From the NCBI GenBank assembly GCA_964383905.1, contig CAYLJO010000148.1, positions 1 through 15,904 on the forward strand: a DNA stretch of 15,904 bases, written 5' to 3'. A program made the translations under genes and the position numbers. This document shows positions 8,801 through 14,913 of the stretch, one piece after another. Every line of letters starts with the position of its first letter. The stretch's first letter is position 1. Source of the stretch: CAYLJO01 sp964383905. GTDB lineage: Bacteria > Acidobacteriota > Blastocatellia > Pyrinomonadales > Pyrinomonadaceae. The notes beneath the pieces were generated by a model. It had not been told where the DNA came from. It did not search any database and saw nothing but the letters and a program-made list of their open reading frames with translations.

Positions 8801-9219
8801 CGGGGCTTCCGTTTACGGCATTCAATTTTGATGAGGATCCTGGCGGCACCGGAGTCATTGACAGTTTATACGCGTCGGGACGTCCGGACCTGATTGGCGA
8901 TCCGAATAGTGGCCCGCACACCTTCGAACAGTGGTTCAACACTGCTGCGTTTGTTCCTAATTCTGGCCAGAACCGCCCGGGTAATGAGGGCCGCAGCGTA
9001 ATCAAAGGGCCGGGACTGAAGCGATTTGATCTGTCACTGTTCAAGAACATCAAATTCCGGGAAAGCATGAGTATGCAGTTCCGCGCCGAAGCTTTCAATA
9101 TCTTCAACCATACGAACTTCAACACGTTCGGCACAAACATCTTCAGTAGTACCTTCGGTCGAATCGCATCCGTGCACGATGCACGGATCATCCAGTTCGG
9201 CTTAAAACTCTACTTCTAA
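5815..9219 (+). CDS. Oar-like TonB-dependent outer-membrane receptor with carboxypeptidase-regulatory-like domain
   Basis: A complete 1134-residue receptor of the same family as the two copies to its left. Seen: a signal peptide with a clean ASA-Q cleavage site (about residue 28), a regulatory-like domain (about 31-117, with NNNGEYSAPLLPVGNYEI in its core), a candidate TonB box SEVVTVES (121-128), a plug with LSLNNRNF (152-159) and VDGADITD (207-214), a periplasmic-side TKSGTSQFHGGGYEFFRND run (256-274), then a barrel ending in FRAEAFNIFNHTNF (1089-1102) and a terminal phenylalanine. One cysteine pair (371/382) could bridge an extracellular loop. It is closer to the remnant upstream than to the minus-strand receptor, whose barrel is about 140 residues longer, so the remnant and this gene may come from a tandem duplication. 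The transported substrate is unknown. It ends in its own hairpin. Confidence 0.94.
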   Translation: MRHHFATGLRHLLLALVFCLAFVGIASAQEITGSIVGTVRDTSGAAVQGATVTITDIDKKVLVRTVTTNNNGEYSAPLLPVGNYEIAVEAPNFKRFVESKIKLDVNQRLTKDVTLEAGNISEVVTVESAPLQVDTQTPTAGTLISGTQARELSLNNRNFVQLTTLSPGVSSNLSDQVYVGTTNPVGQANLVNIAVNGARATANNWVVDGADITDQGSNFTIQLYPSVDAIGEFKILRSLYPAEEGRSGGGQINVVTKSGTSQFHGGGYEFFRNDVLNANSFILNRTTNPANIDANGKAKRPPLRYNNFGYTIGGPLYLPRFGEGGKSIISGKNRTFFFWSQEWRRVITYTVFTPLVPNSQLKQGIFPVPVCVANFNLGNNGCTKATQITNINPVAQAYIHDIYGPLPEPDATFTLTSPQRNLFNFRQEILKIDHNFSKKLTASYRLDFDAIPTQEANSLFSSGSGLPGVSTTKTDSPGHSHVGRFTYTFSPSAILDGGYAYAYGAILSTPVGSLLQSNSSVRIPLPFPVTLGRIPVVSPGFASTSTFGPYDNFSNDHKVFANFTKIRGPHTIKFGGQLNFSRKHENAAGGNQGTFSFASSPRPAGTSATLQRWANFLLGNARTFTQTSLDITNDLRRKYHEFYAQDEWRVRPNLTMYYGLRYSLFRQPEDKNGLFTNFDPFLFNPSRAFQVDAGGNRVGPGDPFNGIIANTQNTGGAHPSPFGQKVVNDDNKNFAPRFGIAWDPFKKGTTSIRTGYGIYYDLITYAFFQDASQNDPPFVNNITINNTRLDNPSAGTVSVDTGVVDLHAIGLPYHTPYMQHWSFDIQHQLAKKTTLDVGYYGSKGTHLIGDIDINMLPPGAAIAAGIQKPGEILGDDTILNQIRPFRGYRSIQSRQTRFNSNYHSMQVYLQQRFTGGSQINVAYTWSKNITDNPADRVAAPQDAYNIRGDRALARLDRRHILTLNYVYELPFFRQQRGFVGHALGGLEVSGITTLETGLPFTAFNFDEDPGGTGVIDSLYASGRPDLIGDPNSGPHTFEQWFNTAAFVPNSGQNRPGNEGRSVIKGPGLKRFDLSLFKNIKFRESMSMQFRAEAFNIFNHTNFNTFGTNIFSSTFGRIASVHDARIIQFGLKLYF

Positions 9220-9241
9220 GGTTTGCCTCATCACTAGAGCC

Positions 9242-9288
9242 GTATGCCCGTGAGCGTCTCCGAAGCGTTCACGGGCATACCCTTGTTT
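9242..9288 (+). terminator. Hairpin terminator between the receptor and gamma-glutamyltranspeptidase genes
   Basis: A 15-bp stem (9242-9256 with 9266-9280, one G-T wobble) and 9-base loop lie 22 bases after the receptor stop, followed by CCTTGTTT. The T-run is interrupted but the stem is long. The two flanking genes converge and no other hairpin lies between them, so it may serve both directions, though the minus-strand side has no T-run. Confidence 0.75.
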
Positions 9289-9337
9289 AGCCCGGCTCTC
9301 ATCTGCTTCAACTTACGAAGAATCCCTCCCGCCAATT

Positions 9338-11110
9338 TTAGTACCCGCGAGCTTCACCCTCGCTGCGCGGGTCGCTGGCGCCCAGGCGCACGCCCGTCTT
9401 CTCTTCGATCATAATGGCCTGCGCGTCACCCATGTAACGCGGTCTGGTCGTCAGCCTGTGGCCTTCCGATTGGAGCGCGCGTTGCGTATCGGAGGACATG
9501 CCGTACGGCTCGTAGACCAGTTCGTCGGGCAGCCACTGGTGGTGTATCCGGGGCGCATCGATCGCCTGCTGTATGTTCATGCCGTGGTCGATGACGTTCG
9601 TGATTACCTGCAGGACGGTGTTGATGATCGTCGGGCCGCCCGGACTCCCCACGGCGAACCACAGCGTCCCGTCTTTGCGCAGCACGAATGTCGGCGTCAT
9701 CGCCGAGAGTGGGCGCTTCCGAGGGGCCACCGCATTGCGCTCGCCCTGAATCAAGCCGTACATATTGGGCACGCCGGGCTTGGCCGCGAAATCATCCATC
9801 TCATTATTGAGCAGCACGCCCGTGCCTTTCGCGACTACGCCCGAGCCGAACCCTCCGTTCAGCGTGTAGGTGTTGGAAACCGCATTCCCGTCCGCATCAA
9901 CGACGGTAAAATGCGTCGTCTCGTCTGATTCGTAGCCCGTCGGTTTTCCGGCGCGCACCTCAGCGCTCGTCGAAGCGTGATTCATGTTGATCGTGCTTCT
10001 CAGGCGGGCGGCGTAGGCTTTATCGATCAGTCCCCCCACCGGAACTTTGACGAAATCGGCATCGCCCATGTATTCGGCGCGGTCGGCAAAGGCGCGGCGC
10101 ATCGCTTCCGTGACCAGATGATATTTTTCCGACGACTCCCAGTTCATCCTGCCGAGATCATAGCCTTCCAGGATGTTCAGCATCTCGATCAGCACCGTGC
10201 CGCCGGAAGAGGGCGGAGGCATCGAGATTACTTCATACCCGCGGTACGTCGCGCGAACCGGGACGCGCTCTTTCGCCACGTAGCCGCGCATATCTTCCAG
10301 GGTTATTAATCCGTTGTGGCGCTTCATGTCTTCGGCGATCAGACGGGCCGTCTCGCCCTCGTAAAACTCGCGCGCACCTTCCCGCTGCAGGCGGGTGAAG
10401 GTGGCCGCCAGGTCGGGTTGGCGCAACAGATCACCTTCGTTGAAAAATTTACCGTTGTTGAGAAAGATCTTGCGGCTGTCCTCATACGGCCCAAGCACGT
10501 CTTCGTCGGCGCGCAAGCCCCGCGCGAGTTTGTACGTCAGCTTAAATCCGTTGGCCGCGAGCTGGCGTGCGGGCTCAATCAGTTCTGACCAGTTCAGTTT
10601 CCCGGAGCCGTACTTTTTCAGCGCCACGTCCATGCCCGCCACCGTGCCGGGCACGCCCGCCGCACGATAACCGATGATGGACGACCCTTCGCCCTGTATT
10701 AAATTGCCGTTCTTATCCAGGTAGACGTTGCGGGTCGCCGCCGCCGGGGCCATCTCACGATAATCAATGGCGGTAGCCCTTCCGTCGCGTAAGCGAATCA
10801 TCATAAAACCGCCGCCGCCCAGATTGCCTGCCGCCGGATAGGTCACCGACAGAGCAAACGCTACGGCAATCGCGGCGTCAACGGCGTTGCCGCCCTTCTG
10901 CATTATCTTGACCCCGACCTCGGAAGCAAGAGGGCTTGTCGAGGCGACCATTCCGTGCTGCGCGCGGACGGGATCACGCGATGCCGCGAGAGCTTCGACC
11001 GCCGGACCGGTCCGCAAAAGAGGCGCGACAGGCATCAGCACAAACGCGAACGTCAGGAAAAACATTAAGAAGCGGCGCTCGGCAGTCATTAATCTCGGTA
11101 GCATGGGCAT
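9338..11110 (-). CDS. ggt: Gamma-glutamyltranspeptidase, secreted
   Basis: Cleaves the gamma-glutamyl bond of glutathione and related compounds, by hydrolysis or transfer to an amino acid or peptide, probably in the periplasm. The 590-residue precursor has a hydrophobic export signal (about 12-32). By alignment to the E. coli enzyme it should self-cleave before T398 in ESDE/TTHFTV, giving a small subunit of 193 residues. Other active-site residues are visible: R118 (YREMAP), T416 and N418 (TYTLN), E437 and D440 (NNEMDDF), S469, and the oxyanion glycines G491/G492 (GSPGG). The loop PGVPNMYGL (445-453) corresponds to the E. coli lid, which the Bacillus enzyme lacks. Two positions differ from E. 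coli: E437 for Gln, also seen in Bacillus and human enzymes, and A470 where the paired serines usually read SS. The start is uncertain: GGGAG lies 3 bases before the first ATG but 9 before the ATG at 11102-11104. Confidence 0.95.
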   Translation of the reverse strand: MPMLPRLMTAERRFLMFFLTFAFVLMPVAPLLRTGPAVEALAASRDPVRAQHGMVASTSPLASEVGVKIMQKGGNAVDAAIAVAFALSVTYPAAGNLGGGGFMMIRLRDGRATAIDYREMAPAAATRNVYLDKNGNLIQGEGSSIIGYRAAGVPGTVAGMDVALKKYGSGKLNWSELIEPARQLAANGFKLTYKLARGLRADEDVLGPYEDSRKIFLNNGKFFNEGDLLRQPDLAATFTRLQREGAREFYEGETARLIAEDMKRHNGLITLEDMRGYVAKERVPVRATYRGYEVISMPPPSSGGTVLIEMLNILEGYDLGRMNWESSEKYHLVTEAMRRAFADRAEYMGDADFVKVPVGGLIDKAYAARLRSTINMNHASTSAEVRAGKPTGYESDETTHFTVVDADGNAVSNTYTLNGGFGSGVVAKGTGVLLNNEMDDFAAKPGVPNMYGLIQGERNAVAPRKRPLSAMTPTFVLRKDGTLWFAVGSPGGPTIINTVLQVITNVIDHGMNIQQAIDAPRIHHQWLPDELVYEPYGMSSDTQRALQSEGHRLTTRPRYMGDAQAIMIEEKTGVRLGASDPRSEGEARGY

Positions 11111-11143
11111 TCTCTCCCTTAATCAAAATTGTCGTCTGGCACA

Positions 11144-11214
11144 GCCCCGGCGGGGCGGAATGTTTATAGTCCAAAGGAGGAATAAGGATCTGAGCTGCGG
11201 TAGGAGCGACATGT
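11144..11214. repeat. GC-rich palindrome with a degenerate second copy (REP-like)
   Basis: GCCCCGGCGGGGC (11144-11156) is a perfect 5-bp hairpin with a 3-base loop, followed by GGAATGTTTATAG. Fifty-one bases on, GAGCGACATGT (11204-11214) matches GGGCGGAATGT (11153-11163) at 8 of 11 positions, so the unit seems present twice. I recall similar short intergenic repeats, translating on the minus strand as YKHxAPxGL, from many genomes; that is memory, not a search. Confidence 0.5.
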
Positions 11215-11236
11215 GATGTAAAGTCCAGGGGAATTA

Positions 11237-11311
11237 AGACAGGGTTTACAGAATCTGCATGATCAAACCCAAAATAGTTTCTCCATCTTGTTAATTATGT
11301 AAATCCTGTCT
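11237..11311. repeat. 14-bp inverted repeat with 47-base centre
   Basis: AGACAGGGTTTACA (11237-11250) is matched by TGTAAATCCTGTCT (11298-11311), complementary except for one G-T wobble. No gene or T-run follows directly, so it does not look like a normal terminator. It could be the ends of a short non-autonomous mobile element, an intergenic repeat of the CAGGATTTACA kind, or a structured RNA. Confidence 0.55.
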
Positions 11312-11331
11312 AAAAACTCCAATCTCTTGGC

Positions 11332-11352
11332 TTTCGACCTTCGACTTTAGAC
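11332..11352. repeat. Three degenerate heptamers in tandem
   Basis: TTTCGAC, CTTCGAC and TTTAGAC follow one another without gaps (11332-11338, 11339-11345, 11346-11352). Such short tandem runs vary in copy number between strains; its role here is unknown. Confidence 0.55.
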
Positions 11353-11710
11353 TCCTCTAAACATCCCGCCCCTCTGGGATTATGGAGCGGGTCAAAAGTA
11401 ATCTAAGGTTCAAGCCATGGCTCTCGTCAAGCTTCCGGTTCAACGTGCAAGGGTGCGGGTCTTTTGCCGGACGCAGACCTTTAAGACCGCATTCACGCTC
11501 CGGTGGCAGATGTGACAAGGTTTTTCTATCGTATCCGGGAGAGCTAATGATACACTATGCGCCCGGCCTTTATGTCATTCGATCTTGAAAGATCACAGCG
11601 GGAAGCCAGATTGATAAAAAAGAAGAGGGCGCGTAAGCATATTCTCTTTCTTGCCTTACTCTATCGGCCTGCCGGAATATGCCTGGCCCGGCCATTCCTA
11701 ACTTGCTCTT

Positions 11711-13399
11711 ATGAAGACGAAAACTGCTGCTGTTCTTCTCATTATAACACTGCTCATGATGTTCGCATTCCCGATTAACGCCGAAGACGGATCGCTTGTC
11801 GCCGACCTCATCATTGTCAATGCGAAGATCCACACGATGGATGCGAGCCGCCCGGTTGCGGAGGCCGTCGCCGTTTACGGCAACCGCGTCGCGGCCGTCG
11901 GCTCTGATGCCGAGATCAGGCGGCTCGCCGGGCCTCGCACGCAGGTCATCGATGCGCAGGGCCAGTTGGTGCTGCCGGGCTTCAACGACTCGCACGTGCA
12001 TTTCATGAGCGGCGGCTTTCAGCTCTCGAGCGTTGACCTGCGTGATGCCGATACCCCACAGGAATTTGCCGAGCGCATCCGCCGTTTCGCCGCCAAAACG
12101 CCGCGCGGGCGCTGGATCACGGGCGGCGACTGGGATCACGAACGCTGGCCGGAGGCGCCGCTTCCCACCAAAGAATTAATAGATGCTTTCACGCCCGACA
12201 CGCCCGTCTTGGTCAACCGGCTCGACGGTCACATGGCGCTCGCCAATAGCCTCGCTTTGAAACTGGCCGGCGTGACTCGCGAGACTAAAGACCCGCCGGG
12301 CGGCATCATCGAGCGTGACCAGAGAACGGGAGAGCCCACCGGAATTCTCAAAGACGCGGCGATGAGCTTCGTCTACCGCGTGATCCCCGATCCCGGTTTT
12401 GAAGGGAAGCTCGCGGCCGCGCGCGCCGCGACGGAACACGCGGCCCATCTCGGCGTAACGAGCGTGCAGGATATGTCCGCCGGAGATGATGTCGGCGTTT
12501 ACCAGGCGCTTCTCGACCGCGGCGAATTAAAGACACGCATTTACGCCGTCTCGCCGCTGCCCGCATGGGAACGCCTGGCCAACACCGGGGTGCGCGCGCA
12601 TTTCGGCAGCGACATGCTCCGCATTGGCGGCTTAAAGGGGTTCGCCGACGGCAGCCTCGGTTCGACGACAGCGCTCTTTTTCGAGCCCTATCATGATGCG
12701 CCCGCGACGCGCGGTCTGCCCGGCAATGAAATGTTCCCCGAAGGCGCCATGCTCAGGCGCGTACAGGAAGCTGACCGCCGCGGGTTGCAGGTGATGATCC
12801 ATGCCATCGGTGACCGGGCCAATGACGAAATACTCAGTATTTATGAGCAAGTTATCAAAACTGACGGCGCACGCGACCGCCGCTTCCGCATCGAGCACGC
12901 GCAGCACCTGCGCCGCCAGGACATCCGGCGTTTCGCGGGTGACCGCGTCATCGCCTCCATGCAGCCCTATCACGCGATAGATGACGGGCGCTGGGCCGAA
13001 AAGCGCATCGGGCATGAGCGCGCGCTGACGACCTACGCGTTTCGCTCACTGCTCGACGCCGGGGCAGTGCTCGCCTTCGGCACTGACTGGACGGTTGCGC
13101 CGCTCGACCCAATACTCAGCGTCTACGCCGCCGTCACCCGGCGCACGCTCGACGGCCGCCACCCCGGCGGGTGGATCCCCGAGCAGAAGATCACGGTCGA
13201 GGAAGCCGTTCGCGCTTACACGGTTGGCTCCGCCTACGCCGAGTTTACAGACGCGGTGAAGGGAACGATCGCGCCGGGCAAACTGGCCGACATGGTGATG
13301 CTATCGCGTGACATCTTTCGTATTGACCCCACAGAGATCGAAAAGACGCGTGTCCTTCTGACGATCATGGACGGGCGGATCGTTTACTCGACATTATAG
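11711..13399 (+). CDS. Exported YtcJ-type metal-dependent amidohydrolase (amidohydrolase family 3)
   Basis: Predicted hydrolase of amide or related C-N bonds, with divalent metal in a TIM-barrel; the family includes N-substituted formamide deformylase, but the substrate here cannot be inferred. The 562 residues begin with a signal peptide (about 1-24, cut near INA-ED), so the enzyme acts outside the cytoplasm. Seen: the N-terminal beta-sandwich strand DLIIVNAKIHTMD (32-44), metal-binding H95 and H97 in NDSHVHF, K309 in GGLKGFADGSLGS, H364 in HAIGDRA, H396 in IEHAQHL, D459 in GTDW, and the closing APGKLADMVMLSRD (521-534). These are the expected metal and catalytic positions in order. No Shine-Dalgarno sequence precedes the ATG; it is kept because the signal peptide starts there. 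The stop codon overlaps a palindrome and the 3' end of the convergent permease. Length and motifs are normal for the family. Confidence 0.9.
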   Translation: MKTKTAAVLLIITLLMMFAFPINAEDGSLVADLIIVNAKIHTMDASRPVAEAVAVYGNRVAAVGSDAEIRRLAGPRTQVIDAQGQLVLPGFNDSHVHFMSGGFQLSSVDLRDADTPQEFAERIRRFAAKTPRGRWITGGDWDHERWPEAPLPTKELIDAFTPDTPVLVNRLDGHMALANSLALKLAGVTRETKDPPGGIIERDQRTGEPTGILKDAAMSFVYRVIPDPGFEGKLAAARAATEHAAHLGVTSVQDMSAGDDVGVYQALLDRGELKTRIYAVSPLPAWERLANTGVRAHFGSDMLRIGGLKGFADGSLGSTTALFFEPYHDAPATRGLPGNEMFPEGAMLRRVQEADRRGLQVMIHAIGDRANDEILSIYEQVIKTDGARDRRFRIEHAQHLRRQDIRRFAGDRVIASMQPYHAIDDGRWAEKRIGHERALTTYAFRSLLDAGAVLAFGTDWTVAPLDPILSVYAAVTRRTLDGRHPGGWIPEQKITVEEAVRAYTVGSAYAEFTDAVKGTIAPGKLADMVMLSRDIFRIDPTEIEKTRVLLTIMDGRIVYSTL

Positions 13400-14733
13400 G
13401 GGCAGGGCTTGTCCCTGCCCGCGTTTTCTATGCTTTCAGAATGAGCCCCGGGCCGTTTTAATCGATAAGCAAAGCATATTAACAGACCGAGGGCAGCCGC
13501 TATTCCTGCATCCCGCGCCTCGCGTCCCGTGCTATTCAACAAAAGCCACGCGGCCAGCGCGAGCGCGGTTATTGAAACAAAAACACCACCAGGTGCCCTA
13601 AACAAAGCGGATGGCGCGTCCGGTTTGCGGCGCATTACCGGCAAAGCGGCGCATGTTGCGGCGTAGGCGACCAGCCGTGCGATGGTGCTGATGGTCAGCG
13701 CATAGCTGAACGTCCCCGAAAGTGTTAGCACGAGCATCACGGCGGCCGTGAGCGCAATGGAGATATAAGGCGTGCGGTAGCGCCGGTGGGTCGCCGAAAG
13801 GAGGATGGGGAGCTGGCGGCGTTCAGCCATCGCAAACGGCAGCCGCGATCCCGAGAGCAAGAGCACGTTTAAATTCCCGACAATCGAGACCAGCGCCCCG
13901 GCTGAGATGATTGATGCGCCCGCTGTGCCGAGAAACCGGCTGCTCGCATCGGCCAGTGGCCTCTCGGAACCGGCCAAATCCGGCAGCGTTCCGTTGCAGA
14001 CGAGTTGAATTAATATGTAGAGCAGGGCGACCACACCAAGAGCGATGAGGATGGCCATGGGAAGATTGCGCCGCGGGTCGCGTATCTCTCCTGCCGGTAT
14101 CGTCGCCATCTCAAACCCGGTGAACGCATACACCAGCAGCAAGACCGAGGTCGAAAAAGCTCCGTAGCTCGGCTTTGCGGCGAAAGAATAGCTCTGCGGG
14201 TTAATGAAGAACAGTCCGGTGGCGACAAAGAAGATCATGGGGATGAGCTTACCGACGGTGAAAACGTCGCCGGTAATCGCGGCCCCGCGCACGCCGACGA
14301 TGTTTATGATTGTGAGCGAGATGACAACGGTGATGATGACGACCGCGCGCCATGGTCCTGCATTCGCCGCCGGCCAGAAGTAGCTGAGATACCCGACGAG
14401 CAGATTGCAGTTAGCGGCAAAAGCCGTCAGGCGCGCGAGCCACACCAGCCACCCGACCTCGAACCCGACGACCGTCCCAAACGCCTCGCGCGCGTAAAGG
14501 TATGGGCCGCCGGTCTCACCGAAACGGCTTCCCACCTCGGCGAAGCAAAGGATGATCAGGGCCACGACCAGTGCGCATACCACAAAAGCGACGAGGCTGT
14601 AAGCCCCGATCAGACCATAAACCTTTGAGGGTAGACCGAAGATGCCGGCGCCGATAATGGCGTTTATGGCCATGGCGACCAGATCCCACCTGCGTATCCC
14701 TCTGACTAAGCCTTCATCCGCTTGTTGATCCAT
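13384..14733 (-). CDS. APC-superfamily amino-acid permease
   Basis: Inner-membrane secondary transporter, probably bringing in an amino acid with protons; the substrate is not predictable. The 449 residues contain about twelve hydrophobic segments (near 18-38, 43-66, 86-108, 128-147, 156-177, 192-212, 226-248, 270-296, 322-343, 345-365, 381-400, 408-424), the number usual for APC proteins. The broken first helix carries GAGIFGLP (28-35), and FTGFEMATIPAGEIRDPRRN (204-223) is the family signature around helix 6. The C-terminal tail GRDKPCPYNVE (439-449) is read from a palindromic repeat, so the original protein probably ended earlier. Nothing resembling a spaced Shine-Dalgarno site precedes the ATG, only GGGGG touching it, so a leaderless message is possible. 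It runs divergently from the serine hydrolase and convergently with the amidohydrolase. Confidence 0.92.
   Translation of the reverse strand: MDQQADEGLVRGIRRWDLVAMAINAIIGAGIFGLPSKVYGLIGAYSLVAFVVCALVVALIILCFAEVGSRFGETGGPYLYAREAFGTVVGFEVGWLVWLARLTAFAANCNLLVGYLSYFWPAANAGPWRAVVIITVVISLTIINIVGVRGAAITGDVFTVGKLIPMIFFVATGLFFINPQSYSFAAKPSYGAFSTSVLLLVYAFTGFEMATIPAGEIRDPRRNLPMAILIALGVVALLYILIQLVCNGTLPDLAGSERPLADASSRFLGTAGASIISAGALVSIVGNLNVLLLSGSRLPFAMAERRQLPILLSATHRRYRTPYISIALTAAVMLVLTLSGTFSYALTISTIARLVAYAATCAALPVMRRKPDAPSALFRAPGGVFVSITALALAAWLLLNSTGREARDAGIAAALGLLICFAYRLKRPGAHSESIENAGRDKPCPYNVE
13399..13427. repeat. Palindromic repeat at the convergent amidohydrolase/permease junction, possible terminator
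   Basis: GGGCAGGG (13400-13407) and CCCTGCCC (13413-13420) form a perfect 8-bp stem with a 5-base loop, followed by GCGTTTT. It may terminate the amidohydrolase message; the amidohydrolase stop codon (13397-13399) touches its left edge. On the other strand the permease frame runs straight through it and stops 14 bases beyond. I remember the translated form GRDKPCPY as a frequent C-terminal tail produced by a dispersed repeat; this is memory, not a search. Confidence 0.65.
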
Positions 14734-14740
14734 CCCCCGG

Positions 14741-14770
14741 CTTATAATCTAAAATCCGACGGGAGGGCAA
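14741..14770 (-). promoter_or_regulatory. Candidate promoter of the permease, leaderless layout
   Basis: On the minus strand TTGCCC (14765-14770) and TATAAG (14741-14746) are 18 bases apart, 4 of 6 and 5 of 6 matches to the sigma-70 consensus. The first base of the permease ATG lies 8 bases after the -10 element, where transcription would be expected to start. Prediction from consensus only. Confidence 0.4.
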
Positions 14771-14897
14771 TAACGAGGGGTTGTTTTCTTCGCGGCCCGC
14801 CGGACCGCATTTCGTCCAAAGCCGCCGCGCCCGCCATAGATTTTTCAACGCGCGCGTATTAACCTCTTCGCCTCTCCTGCGATGAATATATAACCCG

Positions 14898-14903
14898 AAA
14901 GGA
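14898..14903 (+). promoter_or_regulatory. Shine-Dalgarno site of the serine hydrolase gene
   Basis: AAAGGA ends 10 bases before the ATG at 14914 and supports that start, which also begins a good signal peptide. Confidence 0.65.
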
Positions 14904-14913
14904 ATTAAACAAC

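Larger units (their letters stand above)
11111..11710. other. 600-base non-coding gap rich in repeat-like structure
   Basis: No gene is supported here: the open frames (for example 11382-11588 and 11557-11778) are short, compositionally odd and without family similarity. The left half holds a GC-rich palindrome with a partial second copy 50 bases on, a 14-bp inverted repeat with a 47-base centre, and three heptamer copies, each listed separately. The right half (about 11360-11710) has only short imperfect stems. The promoter of the amidohydrolase must be in the right half and that of gamma-glutamyltranspeptidase in the left end, but I cannot point to either. No T-box, riboswitch or tRNA pattern is visible. 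Confidence 0.55.

Noticed and set aside
11332..11352. Tandem heptamers as the start of a CRISPR array
   Set aside because: Units are only 7 bases, contiguous and without spacers; no cas genes are present.
11400..11460. GGTTCAAGCC as the T-arm of a tRNA
   Set aside because: The flanking bases do not form the five-pair T stem and no acceptor or anticodon arm is found nearby.
11382..11778. Two short overlapping open frames (68 and 73 codons) before the amidohydrolase
   Set aside because: Poor codon composition, no domain, and the second runs into the amidohydrolase in another frame.
14887..14894. TATATAAC before the serine hydrolase as a -10 element
   Set aside because: No acceptable -35 at 16-18 bases, and the implied transcript start would fall on the ribosome binding site.
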